Below, one piece after another: positions 33,131 to 41,974 of a stretch of DNA of 64,000 nt. The stretch comes from Microbacterium sp. MF43. GTDB lineage: Bacteria > Actinomycetota > Actinomycetes > Actinomycetales > Microbacteriaceae. Position numbers and translations under genes: made by a program. The notes under the pieces were generated by a model that was not told the DNA's origin, made no database searches, and was given only the letters and a program-made list of their open reading frames with translations. Position 1 is the stretch's first letter. Each line of letters opens with the position of its first letter. The DNA lies in contig NZ_JABBDY010000003.1 of the NCBI RefSeq assembly GCF_012847295.1, positions 62,001 to 126,000 on the forward strand, written 5' to 3'.

Positions 33131-35857
33131 ATGCAGTCGATTGATTTCGAGGACGTCACGGTCGTGGTGCTCGCCGAAGGTGATACGCCTGGCGCGCGTG
33201 CCCACAACCGCGGTCATCTGTTTGAGAGGTTCTTCGCGCTGCTTCTAGAGGCTCATGGGTACGAGGCGGCCACCGCCGAACGAGTCGATGTCACGAGCGA
33301 TGGCGTTGAGATCGACATCCGCGCCAAGCATCGCATGTCTGGCGCGATCGCGTTGGCGGAGTGCAAGGCTTATTCGACGCCGGTGGCCGCGAAGGAATTG
33401 ATGGCGTTCGTCGGGAAGCTCGTTGCTGAGCGGGACGAGACGCCGGATCCCGTAGATGGATTCTTCGTTTGTCTCCCAAAACTGACGCAACCCGCAGTCG
33501 AGAAAGCGCGCCAGCGCGAGAGTCGGGACAAGCAGTTCCACTACGTCGATGCGCAGGACATCGCACGACTCCTCACCGACTCAAAGAGGTTCGCTCCTCC
33601 ACCAGCTGCCCTCGCTGATCGAGTGCTATCCGATCTCGCGATCGTCGTCACGAAGGAAGGGCTGTTCGGGTCGGCGAAGGTGCTCGATGCCAAGAGTCGT
33701 GTCCCAACTGAGGTCGCGGTATGGTCAGCCTCAGGAGTGGTTGCAGACCCCGCCCTCGAAGCGCTCCGAGCTTCAGATTATGGCGACGGCCTGGCGTGCG
33801 TGGCCTACGATACGGCTGGTGCACGAGAGGCCAAGAGCCGTGTCGAAGTCGTCGACGATGTCATGGTCGAGGTCCGATCTGGTAACAGCGACTTCGAATA
33901 CCAGCTACCCGTCTCGCCCAAGTTCTTCGTCGGAAGGAAGGACGCTGTTCAAGATCTGACGACAGCGCTCGAGGCGGGGCCAGGAGTGGTCGTCATCAAC
34001 GCCCAGTCAGGCTGGGGAAAGAGTTCACTCAGCTTGCAGTTCAAGCGGACAGTCGAACAGCTGGGCGGAGTGGCGATTGTGCTCGACTGCCGCACTGCGT
34101 CGCGCCCATCATTTGTGGCTCAGGCACTACGTCTTGCAGCCCTTCGGGCAACGCGAGCGGGTTCGATCAAGCTCACGGCCGACGCATCGTGGGCGAGCAC
34201 CGCTAGCGCGCTGACCACGCTCGAGCGTTCGGAGTGGGCCAAGGGCTCCCGAATCTTGTTGATTTTCGATCAGTTCGAGAACGTGTTCCGCGATGAGGCA
34301 CTCACGCGGGAGTTCCGCGATCTAGCGTTTGCCCTCGGGGATTCCGATGTCCCGGTCCTCGTTGGCTTCGCATGGAAGACCGACGTGGTTGGGTGGACGG
34401 AGGGTTATCCGTTCCAGCTTCGTGACGCCATCAGAGATCGAGGCAAAGTCACCAACCTCGGACCGCTGGGCCCAACCGAAATCGGTACGATTCTGCGGCG
34501 TCTGGAAAAGGCGATTGGGAGCGCTCTGCTTCCGGAACTCAAGTCGAAGCTTCGGGAGTACTCGCAGGGTCTGCCATGGCTCGTTAAGAAGCTGTCCAGT
34601 CATGTCCTTGCGGAAACGTCGCGCGGCGTGTCTCAAGCAGACTTGGCTGCAGAGGCCCTCAACATCCAGAGGTTGTTCGAAGCAGACCTAGCCAACTTGC
34701 AGCCGCAGGAACTGGAGGCCCTGCGCTGGATCGCCAAGTACGCCCCAGTCGCAATTGGGGAGGCGACCGAGAAGTACCCGGCGACGCTCGTTCAGTCGCT
34801 CCTCGACCAGCGCCTGATCGTGCAAGTGGCAGAACGGCTAGACACGTACTGGGATATCTTCCGCGACTACCTCAACACAGATCGTGTACCGATCGAGGAC
34901 GCTTACATTCTGCGCCAGCTACCGCTCTGGGTCGGTCGCATGCTCCAGCAGTTGGTGGATCGCGGCGGCGCGATGACCGTGGAGGAGCTTGCGAAAGCTC
35001 TATCGATGTCCGAGAACGTCGTACAGAACGTTGTCCGCGACGCACGCTTGCTCGGTCTAGTCACCGCTTCTCAGGGCGAAGTTAGTCTGGTCGATGCGGA
35101 CACAGACGAGGATCTTCTCGAAGAGGTGCTTCGCGGTCGCGTCCAACGAGCGTTGCGGAGGCACCGCGCCTTCACGCAGTTCCAGGAGCTGTCGGAACGT
35201 TTCGAAGGAGAAGTTGATGTTGCGGCTCTCGCGGCGATGTTGCCGAAGACCTATCCAGCTGTCGCGGCGCGTCATGAGACGTGGCTGACATATGCCCGAG
35301 CGTTTGCCAGATGGATGGAGTACGCCGGGTTCGTGACCGTGGGACGGCAAGCGATCACGTGGACGGAGGCCGATGCCTCGGAGATTTCCCTGCTCCAGGC
35401 GAGCAGCCGGAGGCGCGTCGGCGTCTTCCCTCAGCGTGCCCCCGATCCGAGCCTTCGACTCCTGTCGCAGGTTGCGGACAGCGGTGTTATCTCAGCGCGG
35501 AAAGATCGCGCCGTCGCCAGCACATCTCGCGACTTGCTGGCACTCGGACTCGTCTCAATGGATGCTCAGATGGATCTGACTCTCGCGCTACCCGAGATCT
35601 TTCGGGACGGATCAATCGACACCAGCGTTCTTCTTCAGCAGATGAAACAGGTGCCGGGGGCGGCGTCCGCGATAAAGGCTCTCGAAGATGATCCAAAGGC
35701 GAGTCCTGACCTGCTGGGCGGTATTCTCCGTGCCGCCCAGAACACTAGTTGGGCTCCCGGCACGACTGCCCTAGCTGGAAAGCAATTCCGTGCCTGGGCA
35801 AATCGCGCCGGCATCGACACTGGCAAGGGAGCGCGCCGCCCGCGTCGCAGAGCGTAG
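33131..35857 (+). CDS. PD-(D/E)XK nuclease-STAND NTPase fusion, candidate antiphage defence protein
   Basis: A 908-residue protein. Residues 25-150 resemble an Mrr-type restriction endonuclease: LFERFFALLLEAHGYEAA, then D62 in VEIDIRAKH and the E77-x-K79 of ALAECKAY as catalytic triad. Residues 262-640 form a P-loop NTPase: KFFVGRKDAV entry, Walker A NAQSGWGKSS (K297), Walker B ILLIFDQFE (D380, E383), followed by winged-helix-like segments (PQELEALRWIAKYAP, MTVEELAKALSMSENVVQNVVRDARLLGLV). This is the STAND layout: sensor/oligomerisation plus an N-terminal effector. No TPR or LRR repeats are obvious. Isolated antiviral STAND (Avs-like) proteins with nuclease effectors are known to be larger (about 1500 residues); this one is compact. 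It has lower GC and lacks the genus-typical words, so it was probably acquired. Confidence 0.75.
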   Translation: MQSIDFEDVTVVVLAEGDTPGARAHNRGHLFERFFALLLEAHGYEAATAERVDVTSDGVEIDIRAKHRMSGAIALAECKAYSTPVAAKELMAFVGKLVAERDETPDPVDGFFVCLPKLTQPAVEKARQRESRDKQFHYVDAQDIARLLTDSKRFAPPPAALADRVLSDLAIVVTKEGLFGSAKVLDAKSRVPTEVAVWSASGVVADPALEALRASDYGDGLACVAYDTAGAREAKSRVEVVDDVMVEVRSGNSDFEYQLPVSPKFFVGRKDAVQDLTTALEAGPGVVVINAQSGWGKSSLSLQFKRTVEQLGGVAIVLDCRTASRPSFVAQALRLAALRATRAGSIKLTADASWASTASALTTLERSEWAKGSRILLIFDQFENVFRDEALTREFRDLAFALGDSDVPVLVGFAWKTDVVGWTEGYPFQLRDAIRDRGKVTNLGPLGPTEIGTILRRLEKAIGSALLPELKSKLREYSQGLPWLVKKLSSHVLAETSRGVSQADLAAEALNIQRLFEADLANLQPQELEALRWIAKYAPVAIGEATEKYPATLVQSLLDQRLIVQVAERLDTYWDIFRDYLNTDRVPIEDAYILRQLPLWVGRMLQQLVDRGGAMTVEELAKALSMSENVVQNVVRDARLLGLVTASQGEVSLVDADTDEDLLEEVLRGRVQRALRRHRAFTQFQELSERFEGEVDVAALAAMLPKTYPAVAARHETWLTYARAFARWMEYAGFVTVGRQAITWTEADASEISLLQASSRRRVGVFPQRAPDPSLRLLSQVADSGVISARKDRAVASTSRDLLALGLVSMDAQMDLTLALPEIFRDGSIDTSVLLQQMKQVPGAASAIKALEDDPKASPDLLGGILRAAQNTSWAPGTTALAGKQFRAWANRAGIDTGKGARRPRRRA

Positions 35858-36103
35858 CCTCGCCGCCTCGGCCGCCGATCGTTCGTCTCGACGACTATGA
35901 CAACGAACGAACGGTGGACAGACTCGAAGAACTTCGACGCGGCGAAAGCCTCGCGAATCAGCAACTCAGGTTGGCTTACCCGTGGGCCATCCCCGGACTG
36001 AGACTCTGCGCACAGTCGGCCTCCACTACGTTCATCGGCCGCAACCCGGTCCTTGAGCGCTCGTCGAGCCGTGGACGATTGCACGATCCGACAGGTCAAT
36101 CGC

Positions 36104-36328
36104 CTAGCCGGGTGGAAGCGCTCGCCGAATGGCGTCCTTCACAAGGGCACGCCCGGTCGCATCGTTCTCCATGTCACGTTCGAACTCGACCACCGCATGC
36201 GCAACGGCTCTGCGCTCGTCCGGCGATAGCGACTCGATGCGCCGACGAAGTGCGGTGTCGTCGGCAGCCACGCGTTCGAACACCTGGAGGAAGTAGTAGA
36301 CCTCGCTGGAGGATGTGCCATCAGCCAT
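36104..36328 (-). CDS. Small acidic hypothetical protein
   Basis: A 74-residue protein: MADGTSSSEVYYFLQVFERV, then AADDTALRRRIESLSPDERR and AVAHAVVEFERDMEN. It is helical, charged and coding-like. No family recognised. Converges on the nuclease-NTPase gene, 246 bases away. Confidence 0.5.
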   Translation of the reverse strand: MADGTSSSEVYYFLQVFERVAADDTALRRRIESLSPDERRAVAHAVVEFERDMENDATGRALVKDAIRRALPPG

Positions 36329-36802
36329 GCCGGTAAGGCTAGCGATCCGAGTAGGAGTCGTATCCGCAAGCCGGTCCCTGAGCGGACGGTCGGAGCGTGG
36401 TTGGCGCCGGTGGTCCCTCGTGTAGGAGCCGCCCATCGGTGCTCGTGCAACCCCGTTGTGACGAGGCGATGCTGTACTCGCGAGCCCGTGAGCGACCGGC
36501 GCGACCGAATAGCGCGCCCGCTGCGATGCCCCATTGTGGCTGCCTATCCGGGCCGAGATCGGGAGTGGCCGGCGCCAACGCCGCCGCGAAACCCACGCCG
36601 ACCGCTCCGGGGCTCGCCGCGGAGGAGTTGACCGCGAGTCGACCGCTTCTTAGGGCTCGACCCCTGAGAATCGCGCGATGAGACGGATGCTGCACGGCCA
36701 TCGCCCGCAGACCGGGCGCGATTGCCCGCAGGCCGACTGCAGGGGCTCGTTGCCGACAGGTCGAATTGCGGGTCCGCGCGATGCTCGCCGCAGAGGGCGC
36801 CT
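36329..36802. other. Gene-free stretch, right side of the accessory region
   Basis: About 470 bases. Frames on both strands are open but show no family resemblance; the most protein-like, on the minus strand, holds SPGAVGVGFAAALAPATPDL. No copy of the tmRNA 3' end was found here or elsewhere downstream when read by eye. Could be remnants of deleted genes. Confidence 0.4.
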
Positions 36803-37528
36803 TCAGCCGCCGATCGTGGAGACGAGCACACCGCCCTCGGCCGGCAGCACCCGCCAGACGCTGCCCTTGCCCTCGACGCGGACCCCGCCGTCGCTCACGA
36901 TCAAGGCCGTTCGCTCGTCGATGCCGAGCCCACCCGCGACCATCCCCGACTCGACGGCGGCGACCAGTCGGGACAGCATGCCGCGCTCGGCCACGTGAAC
37001 CTCGATGGCCACGTCGACGAGGCCGATGCCGCGCTCGATCTCCAGTTCGTCGCCCGGTTCGCCGGGATCCTCGGGTGAGACGACCACGCCGCCGATGCGC
37101 GAGCCGCCTCCGAACGAGCCCTCCGCCGCGATCATCGCGCCCGCCGAAACGCCGAGGTAGGGCACACCGCCGGCGACCAGCCGGCGCAGCTCGCCGAACA
37201 CGGGCTCGAGCCCGGCGCGCACGTCTTCGACGATGCCGCCCCCGACCGCGATGCCGTCGACACTGGCGAGGGCGTCGAGCCCGATCGGCTCGCCGTGGCG
37301 CCCCGCGGTCAGGTGCACCTCGATTGCGGATCCTGCTCCGGCCTGGGTGAGGAGTTCGCCGAGTGCAGCCGCCTTCTCGGCTGCCTCAGGGTGCAGCGAG
37401 ATCACGGCGATGCGCGGCCGCTCGCGGCCGACGTCGCCTGCGCGCAGGAGCGCCTCGGCGACGAACGGCGCGTAGAGCGGGGCATCCGCAACCGTTGTCG
37501 CGCCGCCGCCGATGAGGTGCACGCTCAC
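36803..37528 (-). CDS. Cyanophycinase-like peptidase (S51 family)
   Basis: A 241-residue enzyme of the class I glutamine-amidotransferase-like S51 family (cyanophycinase, dipeptidase E). HLIGGGATTVAD starts the fold; GIAVGGGIVEDV and LGVSAGAMIAAEGSFGGG follow, the latter containing the nucleophile Ser of the GxSAGA elbow. Cyanophycinases hydrolyse beta-Asp-Arg peptides; many actinobacterial relatives have unproven substrates. GTG 37528 is used because its first bases overlap the stop of the short upstream frame; GTG 37522 is an alternative. Confidence 0.82.
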   Translation of the reverse strand: MSVHLIGGGATTVADAPLYAPFVAEALLRAGDVGRERPRIAVISLHPEAAEKAAALGELLTQAGAGSAIEVHLTAGRHGEPIGLDALASVDGIAVGGGIVEDVRAGLEPVFGELRRLVAGGVPYLGVSAGAMIAAEGSFGGGSRIGGVVVSPEDPGEPGDELEIERGIGLVDVAIEVHVAERGMLSRLVAAVESGMVAGGLGIDERTALIVSDGGVRVEGKGSVWRVLPAEGGVLVSTIGG

Positions 37529-37650
37529 GCGGCACCATCCTCGACTGCGACGACGATCGATGGTCCCGCATCGTCGGATTGGTCCCAAGCGTGGATCTCG
37601 CGGCGGATCACGTCGTCGCCGCTGTCGCCGTCATTGGACTCGAAGGTCAT
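37525..37650 (-). CDS. Short 41-residue protein coupled to the cyanophycinase-like gene
   Basis: Reads MTFESNDGDSGDDVIRREIH then AWDQSDDAGPSIVVAVEDGAA. The TGA stop shares bases with the downstream GTG, the usual sign of coupled translation. Acidic and short; no family recognised. It may be a leader peptide or the vestige of a longer gene. Confidence 0.4.
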   Translation of the reverse strand: MTFESNDGDSGDDVIRREIHAWDQSDDAGPSIVVAVEDGAA

Positions 37651-37694
37651 CCGAAGAGCCTACGCGTGCGGGCGTGCAGGACTAGCGTGTCGTG

Positions 37695-37787
37695 ATGGCG
37701 GTCCTGCGGATGGACCCCGAGCGCCGCGAGGCGATCGTGGTGTTCCCCGCCGATGAGCCGCCGGTGCGCATCGATGTGAGGGAGTGA
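37695..37787 (+). CDS. Possible 30-residue leader protein
   Basis: ATG GCG GTC ... GAG TGA encodes MAVLRMDPERREAIVVFPAD then EPPVRIDVRE. It ends 2 bases before the GTG of the DUF5655 gene, so it could be a co-translated short gene or part of a longer protein. Evidence is limited to phase and spacing. Confidence 0.25.
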   Translation: MAVLRMDPERREAIVVFPADEPPVRIDVRE

Positions 37788-37789
37788 AG

Positions 37790-38149
37790 GTGAGCATCAC
37801 GCCCGCGGATTTCTTCGCCGACTCGCCGCTCGGGCTACGGGTGTACGAGCGTGTCCTCGAGATTGTCTCCGCACCAGACGTCACCGTGCGGGCCTCGCGG
37901 AGTCAGGTGAAGTTGGCGAGGCGGCGAGGATTCGCCTACCTGTGGCTTCCGGGCCGGTACCTCCGAGATCCCGCGGCTGAGGTGGTGCTGTCGATCGCGC
38001 TCCCTGATCGACTGGCATCGCCGAGATTCAAGGAGGTCGTGCACCCCTCACCTGCGGTGTGGCTGCATCACCTCGAGATCCGATCGATCGCCGATGTCGA
38101 TGCGGAAGTGGCCGGCTGGCTGAATGAGGCGTCCACCTGCGCGGCGTGA
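37790..38149 (+). CDS. DUF5655 domain protein
   Basis: A 119-residue single-domain protein. The sequence TVRASRSQVKLARRRGFAYL, then LPGRYLRDPAAEVVLSIALP and FKEVVHPSPAVWLHHLEIRS match the pattern I know for DUF5655, a short domain found alone or joined to DNA-related modules; function unknown. The start is set by GAGGGA at 37777-37783, 6 bases before GTG 37790; GTG 37784 is too close to that site. Confidence 0.72.
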   Translation: MSITPADFFADSPLGLRVYERVLEIVSAPDVTVRASRSQVKLARRRGFAYLWLPGRYLRDPAAEVVLSIALPDRLASPRFKEVVHPSPAVWLHHLEIRSIADVDAEVAGWLNEASTCAA

Positions 38150-38194
38150 TCGGTTCGACCTTCCGCAGGCGGGGAGACGCCCCCGGCGCGGTGC

Positions 38195-38707
38195 TCACAC
38201 CGCGACGGCCGCGAAGGCGAGGGCGCCGGCGGTCGCGACCGCGAGCACGCCGACCAGCGACCAGGCCACGATCCGGGCGACGTCGCGCGGCGCACGCGAA
38301 CGAACCCCGGGCCCGAAGCCGTCGGCATCCTGCACGCGCACGAACTCGTCGAAACGCAGCGTGGTGCGGGCCGGCCGTGAGCGCGTCGCGGGGCCGGGAC
38401 CGGGCGAGGCGCCTCCTGGCGGCGCGGTGCCGGCCCGATCGTCGCGGGTCGCGGAGGCGGGGCGGGGGACGGATGCCCCGGCATCCGTCTCGACCGGATC
38501 ATCCGGCGCGAGCAGCAGGAGAACGTCGCGGGCCTGCCGGAGGCGATCGAAGTCACGCGCGAGCACCCGTCTGGTCTCGCCGTCGGCATCCGGGTGCATG
38601 TCGGGGTGCAGGCGTCTGGCCTGGCGGTGGAAGGCACGCGTGAGCTCGGCGCGCGTCGCGCCGCGACCGACGTCCAGGAGCATCCGCGCCTCGTCGAGAG
38701 TCATCAT
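38195..38707 (-). CDS. J-domain protein with C-terminal membrane segment
   Basis: A 170-residue DnaJ-type co-chaperone. The J domain occupies residues 1-60: MTLDEARMLLDVGRGATRAE, LTRAFHRQARRLHPDMHPDA, with HPD intact. A disordered Pro/Ala/Gly linker (80-120) and RFDEFVRVQDADGFG lead to a single C-terminal membrane segment (WSLVGVLAVATAGALAFAAV). It would stimulate Hsp70 near the membrane. Its ATG overlaps the stop of the upstream gene (ATGA), so the pair is co-translated. Confidence 0.83.
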   Translation of the reverse strand: MMTLDEARMLLDVGRGATRAELTRAFHRQARRLHPDMHPDADGETRRVLARDFDRLRQARDVLLLLAPDDPVETDAGASVPRPASATRDDRAGTAPPGGASPGPGPATRSRPARTTLRFDEFVRVQDADGFGPGVRSRAPRDVARIVAWSLVGVLAVATAGALAFAAVAV

Positions 38708-39198
38708 GCGTCCCTCAGATACTGCTGATACTCCCGCACCAGGCGGCGCTCTCGCTCCGCCGCGGCGAGCTGCGCGACCTGGATCATCGCGGCCCGCGTG
38801 GCGCGCACCCGCAGGACCTCCCGCACGATCAGGCAGGCCAGCGCCGCCACGGCGAGCGTGACCCAGGCGACGCCGAGCGGCCAGAGCATCGCAGCGTTGC
38901 CGATCAGCGCGAAGGGGATCCGGATCGCGAAGGCGGCGAGCATCGCCCAGCCCAGGACGTTCGCCGCCCGGAGCCAGCGGTTCGCGCGCCGGTAGAGCTC
39001 GGGATTGGAGCGCTCCCACTGCTGGTTCGGCTGCCAGAACGCCCACCCGGCGGGTGCGGGCGGCAGGCCCGGGATCGGCACCCAGCCGTCGGGCGGCTGC
39101 CAGAACGCGTTGCGTCGCAGCCAGGAATCCGTCGGAGCCGGCCAGCTCCGTGGCACGCGGAAGTCCGCCGCGAGGCCAGGGATCCTCACTTTCCCCAT
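38704..39198 (-). CDS. Membrane protein with Trp/Pro-rich N-terminus, partner of a J-domain protein
   Basis: A 164-residue protein. Residues 1-65 are rich in Trp and Pro: SWLRRNAFWQPPDGWVPIPG and PPAPAGWAFWQPNQQW, reminiscent of DUF2510-like short domains. Two hydrophobic segments follow (WAMLAAFAIRIPFALIGNAAMLW and VTLAVAALACLIVREVLRV), then a charged helix to the end. The 4-base overlap with the J-domain gene suggests the two proteins act together at the membrane; no function is known. Confidence 0.65.
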   Translation of the reverse strand: MGKVRIPGLAADFRVPRSWPAPTDSWLRRNAFWQPPDGWVPIPGLPPAPAGWAFWQPNQQWERSNPELYRRANRWLRAANVLGWAMLAAFAIRIPFALIGNAAMLWPLGVAWVTLAVAALACLIVREVLRVRATRAAMIQVAQLAAAERERRLVREYQQYLRDA

Positions 39199-39258
39199 TC
39201 GAGTGATGCTAGTGATCGCACCCGTCTGGCCACAGCCCTCGGGCGCTGTCGGCCGCCG

Positions 39259-40590
39259 TTACGCCGGGGCGGTCCAGATTCCGTCGATAGCGACGTCGTG
39301 CCCGAGCACGTGCTGCGCGGCCCGATGACCGGAGAGCATCGCCGCGGGCACGGTCGCCGGGTCATCCGTCCACGTCGCCTCTCCGGCCAGGTGCAGCACG
39401 CCGCCGATCGGCGTCGCGAGTGCGTCGTGGTCGTCGGTCGTCGACCCGACCGTCATGTACGCGTACGAGCCGAAGGAATGCGGGTCGTCCTGCCAGTCCG
39501 TCACGTGGACGTGGGTCGGGCGCTCCACTCTGTCGCCGTAGAGGCGTCGAAGCTGCACGAGGATCGACTCGGCGATCTGCTCCTCCGACCAGTCGCGCGT
39601 CTCGACGGCGGCCGGCCCGGCGGCGAAGGTCAGCAGAGTCGGGATGCCGTGCAGCGCCGTCAGGTCGTACCACGAGTGCCACCAGCGAGCCTCCGGGCCC
39701 TGCTGGCGGATCGCGTAGACGCCGTCGTCCCAGAACTTGGTGCGGAACCGCAGGAACACCTTCTCGAAGGCGTTCATCTTCAGGCGGCGGAGCGCCCCCG
39801 CGACGGGCTCGGGCAGCGACGGCTCGATGACGAACTCGGGGGACTGCAGGACCCCGACGGGGACGGTGACGATCGCGGTGTCGGCGGTCACGGTGCCGTA
39901 GTCGCTGGTGACCTCGACGCCGTCGCCCGTCCACCGCACCCGCTCGACGACGTGCGTGAGGCGGACGTCGAGTCCCTCCGCCAGCCGGCGCGGCAGGACG
40001 TCGTAGCCGTCCGGGAAGACGACCTCGTCTCCGTCGATGGAGTCGTCGTCGAGTCCGTGCGCCGCCAGGTCCTCGATCCACGCCCCGTACTGCTCCTCGG
40101 ACCGATGCTCGAGGTACTCGCGCACTCGCTGCGCCCGCTCGGCGCCCCACGCCTGGGCCGCAAGGGCCTCCTCGGCGACGTCGCGGTAGGAGGCATCCGG
40201 GCCCGACGCGGCGATCACCCCGACGAGCGTCGCATCCAGGGTGCGGATGTCCTCGGCGAACTGCTCCGCCTCGGCATCGGACAGACGCGCGCCGTCGGGT
40301 CCGTAATACGCGATGGGCCGGCTGTCGGGCTGGTAGCCGCCGACGGTGTACTCGACCATGCGCATGCCGAAGGCCTCAGCGGCGGCGGCGACGGGGGAGT
40401 CGGTGATGCCGTGGATCCACGACGCGCCCATGTCGGTCGCAAGCCCGTACCGTCGATCGGTGACGACGCGGCCACCGACCCGGTCGCGCGCCTCGAGGAC
40501 GAGGACACGGCGCCCGTGGCGGGTCAGCAGGCGAGCCGCTGTGAGCCCGGCAACCCCCGCGCCGACCACGATCGTGTCGAAGTGCTCCAT
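39259..40590 (-). CDS. FAD-dependent amine oxidase family protein
   Basis: A 443-residue flavin enzyme of the monoamine oxidase/polyamine oxidase type. The N-terminal FAD-binding GAGVAGLTAARLLTRHGRRV, the RVGGRVVT motif just after, and the C-terminal GGVLHLAGEATWTDDPATVP flavin-binding block are complete. MEHFDTIVV at ATG 40590 is the natural start. Substrates may be polyamines, amino acids or other amines. No signal peptide is visible. Probably a single gene, on the same strand as the carboxylate-amine ligase but separated by 61 bases. Confidence 0.86.
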   Translation of the reverse strand: MEHFDTIVVGAGVAGLTAARLLTRHGRRVLVLEARDRVGGRVVTDRRYGLATDMGASWIHGITDSPVAAAAEAFGMRMVEYTVGGYQPDSRPIAYYGPDGARLSDAEAEQFAEDIRTLDATLVGVIAASGPDASYRDVAEEALAAQAWGAERAQRVREYLEHRSEEQYGAWIEDLAAHGLDDDSIDGDEVVFPDGYDVLPRRLAEGLDVRLTHVVERVRWTGDGVEVTSDYGTVTADTAIVTVPVGVLQSPEFVIEPSLPEPVAGALRRLKMNAFEKVFLRFRTKFWDDGVYAIRQQGPEARWWHSWYDLTALHGIPTLLTFAAGPAAVETRDWSEEQIAESILVQLRRLYGDRVERPTHVHVTDWQDDPHSFGSYAYMTVGSTTDDHDALATPIGGVLHLAGEATWTDDPATVPAAMLSGHRAAQHVLGHDVAIDGIWTAPA

Positions 40591-40651
40591 CGTCGACCTC
40601 CGCGTCCTGGCGCCGTGCACCGGCGCTCACCGACCCTATCGGTGAGACCCG

Positions 40652-41836
40652 TCACCTGCGGCCGTGCGGGCGTGCGAGCGTCGCCGCCACCGCATCGCGG
40701 ATGACGCTCGCGCCGTCGCCGTGGCGGGCGAATGAGACGCGCTGGTGCGCTGCGCCGCTGCCGCGGCGGACGATCTCGTACACGTGGGCCGCGATCCGCG
40801 TCGCCTCCGATCGGTCGGTGAATCCGCCCTCGACATGCCGCAGGAGCGCATCGACCACCTCGCCGGCGGGACGCGGCGTTCCCGTGCGAGGGTCCAGCAG
40901 ATCTCCGTCCAGCCCCGAGCGGCTTGCCCGCCACGACGCCAGTCGCAGGAGCGACGTCGGCACGTCGTCGGCGGCGAGTCCCGCACGCCATTCGGCGACG
41001 GCCGTCTCCACCAGGGCGCGGACGATCAAAGCGACCGTCACGGAATCCTCGGCGGCGAGGCACACGTCCGCGATGCGCACCTCGACCGTCGGCACGTGGG
41101 CGGAGAGACGGGCATCGAAGTAGACCATCCCGGTATCGAGCGACACCTCGGTGCGGAGCATCCGCTCCACCGCCTCGAAGTAGGCCTCGCTGGAGCCGAA
41201 CCGATCGTAGGCGCCCGAGCCGGGCCAGCGGCCCCACGCCTGGTACCGATAGCTGGCGAACTCGCTGTCGTCGCCACGCCAGAACGGAGAGTTCGCGCTG
41301 AGGGCGAGGATCACCGGCAGCCACGGCCGTATGCGATCCAGCACGGCCACGCCCTCGTCGGCCGAGTGCACGCGCACATGCACATGCAGCCCGCACGTGA
41401 GCTGCTCGGACATCGTCAGGCCGAAGCGCTCGGTCATGTGGGCATACCTCGACGTGGCCACCGCATGGGTGTCGCACTTCACGGGCGAGGTCGCCAGCGC
41501 GGCGACGCGCGCCCCGACCGCGCGCGCGGCACGATCCGCCGCGCGGCGGCCGCTCACGATGGCTGCGAGGAGCTGATCGAACGTGAACAACGGCGGGCTC
41601 ACGACCTCGATCTGCTCCTGCTTCACCTCGTGCTCGAGAATCGTCCCGGATGCCAGGTGGACCCCCTCCGGACCCACGATCGCGTCCGAGAGCGCAGCGG
41701 GGAGGAAGGTCTCGGCGTCGACGAGGAGGAACTCCTCCTCGAGTCCCACGCTGCGCACGGGTCGCGTGCGCGCCGGCTCCCCGTCGCGTGCGGTTCGACG
41801 AGGTCCCGCCTGCGGTCGAGAGGCATCCGTGGTCAT
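40652..41836 (-). CDS. Carboxylate-amine ligase, YbdK/GCS2 family
   Basis: A 394-residue ATP-grasp-like ligase of the glutamate-cysteine ligase type 2 family. The start GLEEEFLLVDAETF, the EVKQEQIEVVSPP stretch, LTCGLHVHVRVH and the ASYRYQAWGRWPGSG region are typical. YbdK has weak glutamate-cysteine ligase activity; relatives act in mycothiol, ergothioneine or other small-molecule pathways. No pathway partner is adjacent, so the substrate is open. Confidence 0.85.
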   Translation of the reverse strand: MTTDASRPQAGPRRTARDGEPARTRPVRSVGLEEEFLLVDAETFLPAALSDAIVGPEGVHLASGTILEHEVKQEQIEVVSPPLFTFDQLLAAIVSGRRAADRAARAVGARVAALATSPVKCDTHAVATSRYAHMTERFGLTMSEQLTCGLHVHVRVHSADEGVAVLDRIRPWLPVILALSANSPFWRGDDSEFASYRYQAWGRWPGSGAYDRFGSSEAYFEAVERMLRTEVSLDTGMVYFDARLSAHVPTVEVRIADVCLAAEDSVTVALIVRALVETAVAEWRAGLAADDVPTSLLRLASWRASRSGLDGDLLDPRTGTPRPAGEVVDALLRHVEGGFTDRSEATRIAAHVYEIVRRGSGAAHQRVSFARHGDGASVIRDAVAATLARPHGRR

Positions 41837-41974
41837 GCATCACCTCCCCGACCTCAGTGACAGGATTCACCCCGCGACCGGGCTCCGCAACCACGCATCC
41901 GCCGCCCCGCACAGGCACGAGGGCGCCGTTGTCAACCTCCCGCCGCCCGCCTCGCGCGTCAATACGCTGGCGGG

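Noticed and set aside
33131-35857. Canonical Avs1-5 antiviral protein
   Set aside because: Length and absence of a repeat sensor do not fit the described Avs classes, so I did not give it that name.
25251-36802. Integrative element with a complete att duplication at tmRNA
   Set aside because: I looked for a second copy of the tmRNA 3' end (GGTTCGATTCCCCCC) downstream and saw none; no tyrosine integrase is present. Only a weak island claim is kept.
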